Shown here: piece after piece, positions 44,155 to 55,622 of the stretch
Numbering within the stretch: the stretch's first letter is position 1
Layout: every line of letters begins with the position of its first letter
Assembly (NCBI GenBank): GCA_958298945.1
Contig: OY282605.1
Location: 4,611,811 to 4,675,810, forward strand
Source: Atherix ibis
Taxonomy: Eukaryota > Arthropoda > Insecta > Diptera > Athericidae
Direction of reading: 5' to 3'
DNA length: 64,000 nt
Translations under genes and position numbers: made by a program
Notes under the pieces: model-generated
What the model saw: only the letters and a program-made list of their open reading frames with translations
Databases searched by the model: none
What the model was told of the DNA's origin: nothing

Positions 44155-45496
44155 TTGGGTTGTTCGGAAAGTAATTTCGTTTTCTGATAAAGGCACAATA
44201 AGGGCATTATTTGATTCAAACCGGTAAATAACAACTCGTGACATCGCTGAGAAATTAAATTTATCCAATTCGACCGTTCAAGATCATTTGAAATGGCTAG
44301 GTTTAATCTCAAAGCTCGACATATGGTAAGGGTTCCTCATCTTTTTACGGAAAAAATTTGTGCCGTCGCATTGACGTTTGTGATTTGCTTCTCAAACGAG
44401 AAGAAAATGATCCATTTTTGAAGCGTATCATCGTTGGGGACGAGAAATGGGTTGTCTACAACAATGTTAAACACACAAGATCCTGGAGTAGAAAAGATGA
44501 ACTGGCTCAAAGCACTGTTCATCTGTGCTTGAACTGGATCTGTTCAAAAAGTATCGCGAATTTTGTGTTTTTTTTTTCAAAAATTATTTATTTATTCATG
44601 AATATCTATTTTGTCCCCTTCAAAGTAATCTCCACCAGATAATACAATCGTGTCATTCTTTCATGGGGCTCTTCAGTTTCGGGAACAAGAAAAAGTCACA
44701 GGGGCCAGATCTGAGGAATACGGTGGCTGCGGCATTATTAGTGTGTTGTTTTTGGCCAAAAATGGCAAAAGCCAATTTTTGTTCTTCCACAAATCCGGGC
44801 GTTTCTGGCGGATTGCTTCGCGCAACTTGCGCATAACTTGCAGTTAACATTCCTTATTGACCGTTCTACCCTGTGGCAAGAACTTATGATCCACCACACC
44901 CCTGCAATCGAAGAAAACTGTAAGCTAAACCTTTACATTCGACCGAACTTGGCGCATTTTTCGGTCTTGTCTCGTGCGGCAGCTTCCATTGGGAAGATTG
45001 AGTTTTGGTTTCCATGTCTTAACCAAAAACACATGATTCGTCACCAGTTATGACCTTCTGGAGCAGATTTGGGTTGTCGCGGACAGAGTCCAACAGCTCC
45101 TTAGCAATGTTAATGCGATGCTGTTTTTGGTTGAAATTGAGCAAAAATCGAAAACGAGCCAAAACACGTGCAAACAAAGCAGCTGTCAAAAATTAACTGA
45201 ACATTCAAAATGGCCGAAATTGTCGGCATAAGTCAGAGACATGAGAACCAACATAACGCTACAAAAAATCGAGTATACGTAACCCGCGAAAATTCAAAAT
45301 TCCTGATACTTTTTGAACAGACCTCGTTGTTATTTTGAGCTTCTACCAAGCAACGCAATGATTAATTCTGAAGTCTACTGTCATCAGTTGAACAAATTGA
45401 ATGATTCACTTAAAGAGAAAAGGCCAATAATTAAACTATTGGGTTGTTCGAAAAGTAATTTCGTAGTGAAACAAAATAACTTGCTTGACAACCCAA
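44155..45496 (+). mobile_element. mariner M3 (deleted), interrupted by M2d
   Basis: Left end TTGGGTTGTTCGGAAAGTAA with TA at 44153-44154; right end GACAACCCAA with TA after it. Transposase pieces RIDVCDLLLKREENDPFLKR, IIVGDEKWVVYNN and HTRSWSRKDE before the M2d insertion, and YFELLPSNAMINSEVYC, QLNKLNDSLKEKRP after it, as in the mauritiana-type group. It is internally deleted after KRP, where a second left end (45438) begins. Confidence 0.8.
44534..45326 (-). mobile_element. mariner M2d, deleted copy inserted in M3
   Basis: Minus-strand member of the M2 family; ends TGTTCAAAAAGTATCGCGAA on the left and its inverse on the right. Interior matches M2c 3' and 5' parts ([13 protein letters not shown] box, transposase start) with an internal deletion. 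It separates the two halves of M3. Confidence 0.85.
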
Positions 45497-45719
45497 TATA
45501 TTTCATAATATAAAATGGCAAACCTAATTTTTAAAAAAAAATTGTATTAAATTTCATTAATTTTAAAAATCATTATAAAAATGACATACTAACCATTTGG
45601 TAACGCTATTGCCACAAAGTAGAAGAGAACTTAAGACATTCTCAAAGAGGGACATTATTTTAGAGGAAAATTTTCTCCTGTAGGGGAAGTTTTTGTTTAA
45701 TTTTTTATAAAATTATTTT

Positions 45720-46390
45720 AATTAAAAAAGTTTTACTGATGAAAAAATAAAAATAAAGAAATTCTTTTCTCCAAAAGAGAAAGTTCTCAAAAAAAAATTA
45801 TTCCCTGGTGGATGGAAGAAAATTACGTTTTCGAAAAAATCATTGTTGTTCCGATATATTTTTGGTATTGAAAAGGATTCAACAGTGTTGAGGTGATTTT
45901 TGATAAAGTTCTTGTACATCTCGGGCTGTAATTCGGTCATGACTTAGCGGATATTGTTTTTTTCTAAGAATTGTCTGCATAACCAACGGTGTCCAAATCA
46001 CCATCAAATCTTGAAATTACGAGTTCTGAAAATTTTCGCGCAATAAAATTAGATTAAACTCTTTAAGTTTAGGCCAAAAAAATTCAGTTATTATGAGACT
46101 ATAGTGCTCAGAATTGACGGAAGGGGTATCTTCTTCTTCATTTCCAAATAAATACGGGTCAATAGAAACTGCAGACCAAAATACGCGTATACGCAATTTT
46201 TAGGAAAGTTAATGGATTCTTCACAATTATTTGTAGGTTTTAGAGCCTCATATGTGGCAATTTTGCTTATTTACGTATCCATCGAGAGAGAGAAATGAGC
46301 CTCATTGTTGTAGAAAATATTGTTGGAAAAATAGGCATCCAAAGTCGATTGACCCAGTATCCGGCGTGTGTTCTGCGCATTCTTATTGAT
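45720..46390 (-). mobile_element. decayed mariner-superfamily remnant
   Basis: Minus-strand peptide pieces (NTRRILGQSTLDAYFSN, NEAHFSLSMD) recall the region around the first catalytic Asp; ELQPEMYKNFIKNH further along may be its C-terminal part. No ends seen. Confidence 0.5.
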
Positions 46391-46815
46391 ATAAGAAAAA
46401 TAAAAAAAAAATAAAAAAAAAATTTATAAAGAAATAAAACCTCGTAATTTGAATTATATTATATATGAAAATTATTAATATTTGTTTTAATAATTTTCAT
46501 AAGGTTTTGTATAGTTATACAAGCATAGATTTGCATATAATATTCAAAAGCAACATTTACATTATGTGATATATATGAATACTAATTATTATGATAATTA
46601 TAATTGCCTAAAGTAAAATATATCAATTATTTAATATGCCCTTCACGTATTTCGTATTCCTGTTATATGACAAATGTATCTAAAAATATTGAAATTGTCT
46701 AAAAATATTTCGGCAACAAAAACCAGTTGTTAGGTTTCAAATTTATAGAAGAATGCACTTTTCAGTAAACCAAAAATAAACACGTTTAACAGCTATGATG
46801 AAAATATATAAAAAT
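46391..46815. other. AT-rich 5' flank of the cuticle gene
   Basis: Nothing recognised apart from promoter-proximal sequence of the next gene. Confidence 0.4.
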
Positions 46816-46819
46816 TTAG

Positions 46820-46827
46820 TATAAAAG
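46820..46827 (+). promoter_or_regulatory. probable TATA box of the cuticle gene
   Basis: TATAAAAG lies 80 bp before the start codon, with an initiator-like ACAGT about 20 bp downstream. Cuticle genes commonly have strong TATA promoters. Confidence 0.5.
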
Positions 46828-46906
46828 TGCACTATAAGTACAGTAGAGTATAAAGTTTAGAAACTATTAGTTTTTAAAGTGAATCAACTTAAATCGCAAA
46901 GAGAAA

Positions 46907-49812
46907 ATGTTTCGACTGACTTTGGTTATTACACTAATTGGATACATTACAGCTAATCCAATATCAGTAAGTTAATATTTTATTATCCATTTTAATTATA
47001 AACATTTTAAAATAATATAAAAAGTGCAAAAATAAAATTTCGTATAGTATTATTTTTTTATTAAGAACGAACACATTTCATGCGTTTTGTTGATCGGTCC
47101 AATTCACATTTTTCATAAGAATTACATTTGACATTGCCACAGTAAGATCCCGCACCGGAACTACCTATTAAAATAATATAAAATTTTTGAAAATTAATGA
47201 GAAAATTTTTCTTTTTTAAAAAAAAAATATTCACTCACTTCCTTTGTAACCAGATGAGCCAGAATTAGAGCCTTGATTTGCCATCAGGCAAGATTTAGCA
47301 TTGCAAATGTTGCGGCAACATTTGCCACCCAGAGTAGAACATTCGCTATCTTGTACACATTTTGGTGAACATGTTGTTACCTTCGATGCCAATGGGCATT
47401 CAACACTTTCTTAAAATATAATCACTATTAACTTTGAAAATATTTTTTGAATAATTTCAATTTACCTGCCGACTTGGCAATAATTGCAATAATGACAAGG
47501 CATCCCAAAAAAGCAATAAGTTTTCCTACAACAAAAATAGATTTTAAACTTACAAAAAATTTATTTATGAAAATTCTGTTATTACTTTGTCAGTTTTTTA
47601 GGATACTTTTAACAAATTATTTTATTAAAAAAATTAATTACATTGAAAGTAAATATAAATTTATATTTTACTCTAAAAACTATAATGGCAGTACATGTGA
47701 AGTGGTGTAATATTATACCTTATAAATGTTTCCATTTCTGTCTATAAAATTTTGAACATATTTTTTTTATTGAAAATTTATTTAAAAAAATTTAAAGTTA
47801 TTAAAAAATTATATTTATTATTATCATAAATAACTTAGTATTAAAATGTACTCATATTTTTGTCAAAGATATTTATAGTAGTGCAGTTATTATTTATATT
47901 TAAATAGAGCATAAAAATAGTTGATTTTATTGACATTTTTTTTATTGCAATGTTTCGAAAGTTTATTTCAGTGGTTTTTACTTCAGTGGTATTATTGCTA
48001 TTGAAATTTATTTTACTTTCGAAAAAGATATTTATTTGAGACCATTTCTCTTGTGGTTTAAAGCCACAGAATTTGCTTCTTTTCTTTGCTATAGTTTTAA
48101 TATACGTCTTTTATTATACGCATTTTGATGTTCATATTAAATAATAAAAATATAATCTCTATTATAGGTAAAATTATTATTATATAAAAACTGAAAATAT
48201 ATAATTTTTTTTGGGATTCATATTATTAAAAAAAATTTTTTTTAAATAAAACAATTGTTTTCTAATTTAGTATCAAAGTTTTGTTAAAACAGAAAATGTT
48301 TAATTTTTTTCCAAATTCATGCAAAATAATTCATTTTTACATCTAATGCAAATTGGAACACTTTTTATTAAAATCGATTCTAAAAAACTTCTTATAAAAA
48401 CTTTGAAATTTAAAAAAAAATTATTTTTATAATTTTTGTTTTTTACTTTTTGAGCAATAAAAAAAACCCAATATTTTTATTAATTATTTATATAATCACT
48501 GATTTTTTGGTAAGAAAAATTCGGCATCTTTACACTTTTTTGTAACGTGTATATTAAAATTTCTATACTTTTCCTTAATTAATATATGATGGAAACAAAT
48601 TTCGTGTATTTTCTTTAGTAAATTATTTAATAAAAATATAGAATATACATTATTTTTTAGAGCATATATAGTCTACTACATTTTAGTTGGACTCTACACT
48701 GAATTTTCAAATATTTCCACTTTTTAAATGCAAATATTTCCACTCCTTTTTTACTCAAAAGTATTTAAAATATTTGGAAAAAAAAATTAAATTTACCCAT
48801 TTTCAAAGTAAAGAAAATTTCACTTTCAGTTGTAATGCGAATATTCACCGATCTTTTCTATTCGAAGACTTTAGCGAGACTGTTTTATTTCAAAATAGAA
48901 TTGCAAACTTGAAAATACGAGTACAACGATGATAAATTCAACTTCTACAGTGAAACTCCAAAGTCATGTGAAGCTATTCTCAAACAAGTCTTATAAATAA
49001 TGAAATAAATTCAAGATCAACATTTACTCGTAATTTACATAATATCGCTTACCAATTAGGTTGTTTTGAGAACGTACTCAATCCTTTTATTTATTTTTTT
49101 TACTATTATTTTTAGATTATGTAAATAAATACGTTGTTAGCTTTTTGTTGGATAATAACTTTCAAAAGTTTGAATTGATTTTGAAAAATCATCACTCATA
49201 AGTTTATTTTCATATTTTCAGATTAATCATGAACCAAGCCGATTTGACAAATCATGGTCTGAAATTGTTGGTCGAAGTGGTGTGAATATTCCGGAGAATG
49301 TGCATGTACGGAATATTCCACAAATTTCGGTAAATAAAGATGTTGAACGACTACCTCATCGGACCGAAGAGGTTACAACGGAACTAATTCGGATGGTCGA
49401 TAATGATGATGAGCGGATACGGATTGAAACCGAAGTTGCTAATGAGATCCTTCGGGAACGGGAAAAGGCAGAGAATGCACACTATGCATTCGATAGTAGT
49501 GTTCAGGACAAAATCAATGATCACTCACATTCCCGGACAGAAACCCGAGAAGGACTCGTACTACGGGGAATGTACTCCTATAGTGATGGATTCATTAGTC
49601 GGTCTGTTCACTATGAGGCTGATGATAAAGGATATCGGATAGTTAAAGATACTATCAGACCAATTGGTGATGGTCCCATACACGATCCTAGTGGTCGTGC
49701 TTTTGTTCAAGGCTCTCTTATTGGAAAATATTCAATCACTACCGATGATATTGCCAAGCCATTATTGAAAAAGATCAAAGTGGAAGAGATCGACGATATT
49801 AAGAGAATTTAA
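46907..49812 (+). CDS. insect cuticular protein, chitin_bind_4 (Rebers-Riddiford) type
   Basis: Secreted chitin-binding structural protein. Exon 1 46907-46966 encodes only MFRLTLVITLIGYITANPIS, a signal peptide; exon 2 49222-49812 encodes the mature protein; 216 residues in total. This split, with a tiny signal-peptide exon, is typical of cuticle genes. The RR core is near residues 100-145: AHYAFDSSVQDKINDHSHSR, then RGMYSYSDGFISRSVHYEA and DDKGYRIVKD, matching GxYxYxDxDGxxxxVxYxADxxGY. The rest is unusually charged, with many Glu/Asp/Arg, and not Ala/Pro-rich as in many relatives. The 2.25 kb intron contains a WAP-type gene on the opposite strand. Confidence 0.88.
47061..47525 (-). CDS. small secreted WAP-type cysteine-rich protein, nested in the cuticle gene intron
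   Basis: Three in-phase exons on the minus strand: 47466-47525, 47239-47409, 47061-47164. The first encodes a hydrophobic signal-like segment (KLIAFLGCLVIIAIIAKSA). The second has a WAP-like pattern, CSPKCVQDSECSTLGGKCC then RNIC. The third adds CGNVKCNSYEKCELD and ends MKCVRS. WAP domains are usually protease inhibitors or antimicrobial peptides (family knowledge). The exon with the start codon is not resolved: the nearest ATG exon (METFI near 47735) splices out of phase by one base. About 111 residues are visible. Confidence 0.72.
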
Positions 49813-51253
49813 AGAAATTAAACTACATTTAAAGGATACAAAATATTTTTATGGTTATTAAAACTCAAACAAAATTTTTGCAAATGATATTGAATTCAAA
49901 ACTTGTTTAAAATTATAGAAGAAAAATACAAAAAAAAAAAAATACAAATAAATACAATTTATTCACAGCATGATAAAAGTTGTCTTGTTTTTCATATTTT
50001 TATATTTATCCGATATATTTTCATATTTTTATATTTACCCGATTATGCTAATCATATTTATTATAATAATATGATGGAAAATATTAACATTTTATTTGAT
50101 ATCTTAAGGCCAAATAGGTAACAATTCCATTACAAACTAACATTATATTAAAGATTATATCAAATTAAATAGAAATTCAAGATTTTTAAATATTGTAGTT
50201 TAAAATTAAAACAAACAAAATAAAAATACATTTCAGTTTGGCGATCTTCTTTGAAACTAGAAATTACTTTTATGGTTTAATAAACTTGATCAGAAATTCA
50301 AGGTTTTTCCACAGAATATTTACGCACTTAAACGTACATTCATGCAAACGAGTATGCAACCATTTTATGTAAATAAATAAATATATGAGTAAAAAATGAA
50401 TAAATATTATTATAAATATTTTTTAAAAAAAACCATTCAAATTAAAAATATATCTTTTAAAACCTTGCACGATATTACGAATACATAAAAGCAATTGAAT
50501 CTATTTAATATTCGTTTATATCCGATAAATCGGTACAAAGATCTTATTTTATTAATATTTCAACTGAAACATTATTATTATGGCTAATAGTATTTTTTGC
50601 ATTCATTAATATTTTCTTATTTCAAAAAAATTTCCTTGAATTCAATTCGAAATATGTACAATTTGCATTTGATATAATAAGTATAAAAAATAGTAAAAAT
50701 TACTGCTTTTAATTGTAGGAGTGAAAAAAAAAATTTTTTTCATTTTAATTGGCAATAAAATTTTACAAAAAAAACCATTCTTTTAACATTCATAATAATT
50801 GCTAAATAACTAATATAAGAGTACGTACAAATATCGTTATGAAAGTTAATTTAAAAAAAAAAAAATTATCTTCAATAAAAAGCTTTGTGCATTTTACGAG
50901 TACTAACCACCTCTTGTCATATTAATCAATTATGAAAGGTCAATTAAATAATTGGAAATATTATTTGGACGTGGAATTTTAAATGATTTTCTTTAAAAAT
51001 ATTTTATTTATTCATAAATTTTCTTGTAAATTATTTTTTTGGTTTCTTAAGTTTATTGAAGTGAAACGACGCTACATTATCAAAACAAGATTTTTTTCTC
51101 CCATAGCAAATAACTGATAGTCTCCACTAGCATTATTGAGCTGATTTTTAAAAACGATTCTATCTAAAAAAAATGATTTATTTTGTAAAATAGAAAATAA
51201 TATTTTTCTTCGCAAATTCATTTCGGAAACGATTTACGAGGTTTCGCTAAATA
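49813..51253. other. AT-rich 3' flank of the cuticle gene
   Basis: No gene or repeat family recognised; long A/T runs. Two short near-repeats of TTTCATATTTTTATATTTA occur at about 49991 and 50019. Confidence 0.5.
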
Positions 51254-52517
51254 ATGGATGGTCCATCTAGCGGTTGCATTTTGAACCACTATTTATTTGA
51301 AGTACTTGAGTGTTAAATGTTATCACGAATTGACAGATTGTTAGTTGAAAGTCTGAATTTTACAAAATGGTAATCTATACGCTTGAAGAAAACTGGGAAA
51401 TATTGAGAACTTACTTCCAAAGTGGTCAGTCTTCAACCCAAACTGTGAGAAATTAAAAAAAAAAAATGAGTAAAGATCGAATGCCATCACGTCAACTTGT
51501 GGATAAATTCGTGAAGCGAGTTTGCGAAACTGGTTTGTTGGTTGCCAAAGCAACTCGTTCCCGCTATAAGACAGTGCGTACGACCGAGAATATTGCCGCC
51601 GTTGCTGAAAATGTCAGTGATCACCCATCAACATGAACTCGTCACTTTTGTCAGGAATTGAGCATTTCTAGCACTTCTCTGTTGAGAATTTTGCACAAAG
51701 ACCTCGGTATGAAAGCTTACAAAGTTCAATTAGTCCAACAACAAAAGCCGCATGACCATCCGATGCGTTTTCGGTTTGCTCAATGGGCTCAAGATCAATT
51801 GGCCGAAGATGAGCATTTTTACCGAAAAATCATCTTTTCGGATGAGGCCCATTTCCACCTCGGTGGGTATGTCAACAAACAAAATCGTCACATCTGGGGC
51901 TCAGAAAATCCATACGTCACCATGGAAAAGCCGATGCATCCACAACGAGTGACGGTTTGGTGCGGATTTCGGACTGGAGGCATCATTGGCCGGTTTTCTT
52001 CGAAAACGATAAAGGAGCCGCCGTTAAGGTCAATGGTGAGCGCTATCGTGGCAGTCTCAATGAATTTTTGTTTCCACAAGTTGAAGAGAATGGCATGGAC
52101 GACATTTGGTTTTAACAGGACGGGGCTACTTGCCTTACAACCAACGTAACAATCCAACTTTTGGGCACTGATTTCGAAAACCGAATAATCAGCCGAAAGT
52201 CTAATGTCAATTGGCCGCTGTAATTTGAGCCCGTTGAATTATTTTCTGTGGGGAGCCGTTAAGGATAAATGTTACGCAAGCCATCCAAAGTTGCTATTGA
52301 AGATATACAGGCCCAGACAATCGAAAATGTACTGAAAAATTGGGTCGAGCGAATGGGGTACTGTAAGGCCAGCCGTGGCAGTCATTTAAATGATGTTGTG
52401 TTTCATTCTTAAATTTCAAGGTTAAATCTTTCTAATAAAGCCAGAAATTAAAAAAAATAAACACTCGTTTTTTTTTATTTAATTGTTAAAATGCAACTTT
52501 TAAATGGTCCACCCTGT
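51254..52517 (+). mobile_element. Tc1/mariner-superfamily element, copy F1b (inactive)
   Basis: Second copy of the F1 family, ends GGATGGTCCATCTAGCGG and the inverse TGGTCCACCCTG. The transposase start is kept here (MVIYTLEENWEILRTYFQ at 51367). Motifs RILHKDLGMKAYKVQLVQQ, IFSDEAHFHLGGYVN, RVTVWCGF. Stops near 51636 and 52113, and a deletion near 52285, break it. Confidence 0.88.
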
Positions 52518-52589
52518 ATGAAGGTTGTATGATTAGTATTTGGTTTTGACAAAAAAAAAATATTTTTATGTGTAAAATTAACATAGTCT

Positions 52590-53230
52590 ACTTTAGCCTT
52601 GATACACTTAGTCCAACATTTTTCTCATCTAAAAAATACCATCTCTCGAACCCTTTAAAATAGGCGTTATTTATCAGCTTCTTTTGAGACAAATCTTTTT
52701 CCGTCGAACCATTATTTTTATATTTCGTAAATAGGAAAACATTTGCTGGGAGCCAAATCTGGTAAATATATGGAAGTAATAACTCATAGTATTTTGGCAT
52801 GGCGATGACACAAATACTTGTGTATACACACGGATTTTGTTTCTTCGCAAAATGAGGTCATTTTGTCTTGATTTCATTATTCAACTGGTCTAATAATGCT
52901 GTATAATACTATCCTATTATCGTGTTTCCTTTTTCAAGATCGTTGATGAAGATTATACCATGTGTGACATAGAAAACAGTAGCCATAACCTATCATGCCA
53001 ATACAACCGTTTCCAGATGGTGCCTACACGTTCTTTTGAAATGTTTACCATGTCAACTATCTCATACACTTTCATTCGACAGTCTTTTAAAACGATATCA
53101 TGGATTTTATTAATCATTTCTTTGGTGAATTTTATTAATTATTTGAAGAACAAAAATTCAGTAAACCGCTTTTAAATCATTTCATACGATGGTAAGGAGT
53201 CTTCAAATTGTTTTTCAGTCTTGGTTTTAG
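52590..53230 (-). mobile_element. decayed mariner remnant
   Basis: Minus-strand order: MINKIHDIVLKDCRMKVYEI (N-terminal helix-turn-helix), then VFLFTKYKNNGS and NAYFKGFERWYFLDE near the C terminus, which are the degraded forms of the mariner YFLFPNLKK and final helix. Related to the M4 family by these motifs. No ends located. Confidence 0.65.
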
Positions 53231-53897
53231 TATCAGATATAGTTTTTTTTCCCAGATTAATAACCAGATTCATCTTTTTCTACACTATCAGAAAAAAAAA
53301 CAAATATTGGGCGTTTTCCCTTGGACCAATTTTGCTACTACGCGGTAGATGACCAAAGGAAAGCCAAATTCTAAACTCTAGTAAAAACATAACCTCAAAA
53401 CAGTCACAAACAATACTAAGTTTACTCACACATAAACAATAAAAACTGAGTTTATTCACACATAAACAATACTGACAAAAATATGACTTTTCAACATAAC
53501 CAACGAACCCGCAAAAGTATCTATTTTCACTTTAGCAACTAGAATCCACCTAACGTAAATTGTATGCGCAGCTCCCCGTTCGATGTGGTCGTTTGTTCGA
53601 GGTAGAGTAGATGATGACAGCTACAACTACCGCGTCTACTACTTTCAATGGCTGTCAAAACTAAAATAATTAACAAATGTTTATAAAATTTTGTATGGCG
53701 ACTTTTCAATCATATCAAATAATATAAAATGTATTGTTTTGTTGATATCAGCTATATCTTCGCATTGGCCAATGACTTATCATAATGCCCTCGAAGTAAT
53801 GAGTGTCAGTTAACGTGATTTGGCAGCATTGCGGACTTCGTTTCTATATAGTTTTTACATTAGTTAATTAACTTTGAACCGAATGAGTAGTTAGAAA
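53231..53897. other. unassigned region
   Basis: Moderately AT-rich. A tandem duplication of about 22 bp (ACACATAAACAATA ... CTGAGTTTA/ACTGACAAA) is seen at 53428-53474. GC-richer stretch 53575-53660 not identified; it may be the 5' part of the mariner that follows. Confidence 0.4.
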
Positions 53898-55140
53898 ATG
53901 GGGTGTTGCGTCAGATTAGACCAACTCGATCTACGAATTTTTGTCAGAAAAACAGTTCCTATAATTTGCCAGCCCCTCTATTCACCTCCTCGAAGTCGGT
54001 ATGACTTTTTTTTGCACCCCAAAACTTGCAAACACTTGAAAGAACGTCGTCTTAGTACGAGGGTCATTCAACAAGTACTTAGCCTCACCGCCCGATGGAA
54101 CTGCTGTCACAAAAGAAATTTACCATCGTGCAGTTTTAGTAGCCTACTGTGAAAGTTTCAGTCGATTCCCTTCATTAGTTTTGTTTTGAGAGCCTTTGAA
54201 AGATAGCGTGTCGGTCGGTTGCACAAAAATGGAAAAAGAACAATATCGTTCGGTGATTAGATTCTTGTTTTTGGAAGGGAAAACGCGCAGCGAAATCAAA
54301 GATCGCTTGGATGCTGTGTATGGTGACTCTTCTCCTTCGATGGCGACCGTCAAGAATTGGTTCAACGAGTTTGTTCGTGGCCGCACGTCGGTTTTTGATG
54401 AGCCACGCCCAGGTGCCCCAAAAACGGCTGCTACGGAGGAAAACGTTAAAAAAGTCCACGATCTCGTGTTGGCAGACCGTCGATTGAAGGTTCACGAGAT
54501 AGCTGAGACTGTGGGCATCGCAGTAGGAACGGTGCATCATATTCTACACGAAGAACTGGGCATGAGAAAGCTGTCGGCGAGATGGGTGCCGCGTTTGCTC
54601 ACACCGGAAAACAAGCGCAACCGTGAGACCACATCGGCGACGTGTTTGGCCCTGTTTCAGCGCAATCCAGCGGAGTTCTTGCGTCGTTTCGTGACCGTCG
54701 ACGAAACATGGATTCACTGGTACACACCAGAGACCAAGGAACAGTCGAAACAGTGGACTTCACCCAGCGAACGTGCTCCGAAGAAGGCGAAGACTGTTCG
54801 ATCGGCCGGAAAGGTGATGGCCACCGTTTTCTGGGATTCACAAGGTGTGATCCACATCGATTACCTCGAGAAGGGTAAAACAATCACGGGGCGCTACTAT
54901 GCTGACTTATTGGGCCGATTTGACGTCGAATTCTTTCCAATCTCCCTCGTACTTTGCTAAAATTCAAATGATTGTAGCCACAGGGCTGCAGCCGATTCCA
55001 GTTGAAGGCTTCCGGCACTGCTGTGGAGATTGGAAAGAATTCCTTCACCAGTGTATAGCTTCCTAAGGCAACAACTTGGAAAGGGATAACATTAATATAC
55101 CTAAGGTTACGATATGACGTTTCTGATCTGATATTTTTAA
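53898..55140 (+). mobile_element. decayed mariner M6, split by mariner M4b
   Basis: Left part (53920-54055) gives IFVRKTVPIICQPLYSP and YDFFLHPKTCKHLKERRLS, a mariner third-Asp region. Right part (54952-55100) gives IPVEGFRHCCGDWKEFLHQC, a mariner C terminus. Removing the interval 54058-54951 joins them through one TA. The 5' half of the element was not recognised. Confidence 0.68.
54058..54949 (+). mobile_element. mariner (DD34D) copy M4b, right half deleted, inserted in M6
   Basis: Left end CGAGGGTCATTCAACAAGTA with TA before it; right end reduced to CCCTCG with TA after it. The transposase frame from 54229 (MEKEQYRSVIRFLFLEGK) is open through helix-turn-helix, WVPRLL, VTVDETWIHWY and VFWDSQGVIHIDYLEKGKT to about 54927 and then ends abruptly after LLGRFD. 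The second and third catalytic Asp are missing. Relatively young by its intact reading frame; relative of M4a. Confidence 0.9.
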
Positions 55141-55622
55141 CCAGCGTTTACTTCTGGCGCCATCTATTGGTAAACGGCAGTTTCCCATTTATACTCCCAA
55201 TAAGAGAAATATATTTTTGCAGATCCGTCACACTACACATATGTTCCCGCCACACCTCGTAAGGCTATCAGTTACCATTTTGATAGATTAAACTTTTACA
55301 GCGAAACTCCAATACCAAACAATTTGATTTAGAAATAAATAATGGAATTTTTAATTAAAAGCATCTAATATTTACATATATTAATTAAAAAACTGTTCAT
55401 TTCTAATTAGTTGATTTATCTTTAATGCTTATGTGTATAGTAATAAAATTTATTCAAACATTAGCAGCGAAATTTTAAATTATAGTTACTGGTAATATAT
55501 GTAAGTATGTGTGTTTGCATTGGTCATAGAATTTCAATACTAAGTAATTAATGTAATTTATGATCACGTTTGTTTTAAATTTAATTTATAGAAAAAAAAA
55601 TTGTGCATTTGTTTAATTAGTT
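55141..55622. other. AT-rich 3' flank of the channel gene
   Basis: Probable 3' UTR and polyadenylation region of the minus-strand channel gene; otherwise nothing recognised. Confidence 0.45.

Noticed and set aside
45722..45940. Minus-strand ORF considered as a host gene
   Set aside because: It is next to transposase remnants in the same orientation and has no independent support.
48687..48932. Plus-strand ORF of 81 codons in the cuticle gene intron
   Set aside because: Phe/Lys/Asn-rich composition expected from AT-rich DNA; no motif, no splice support.
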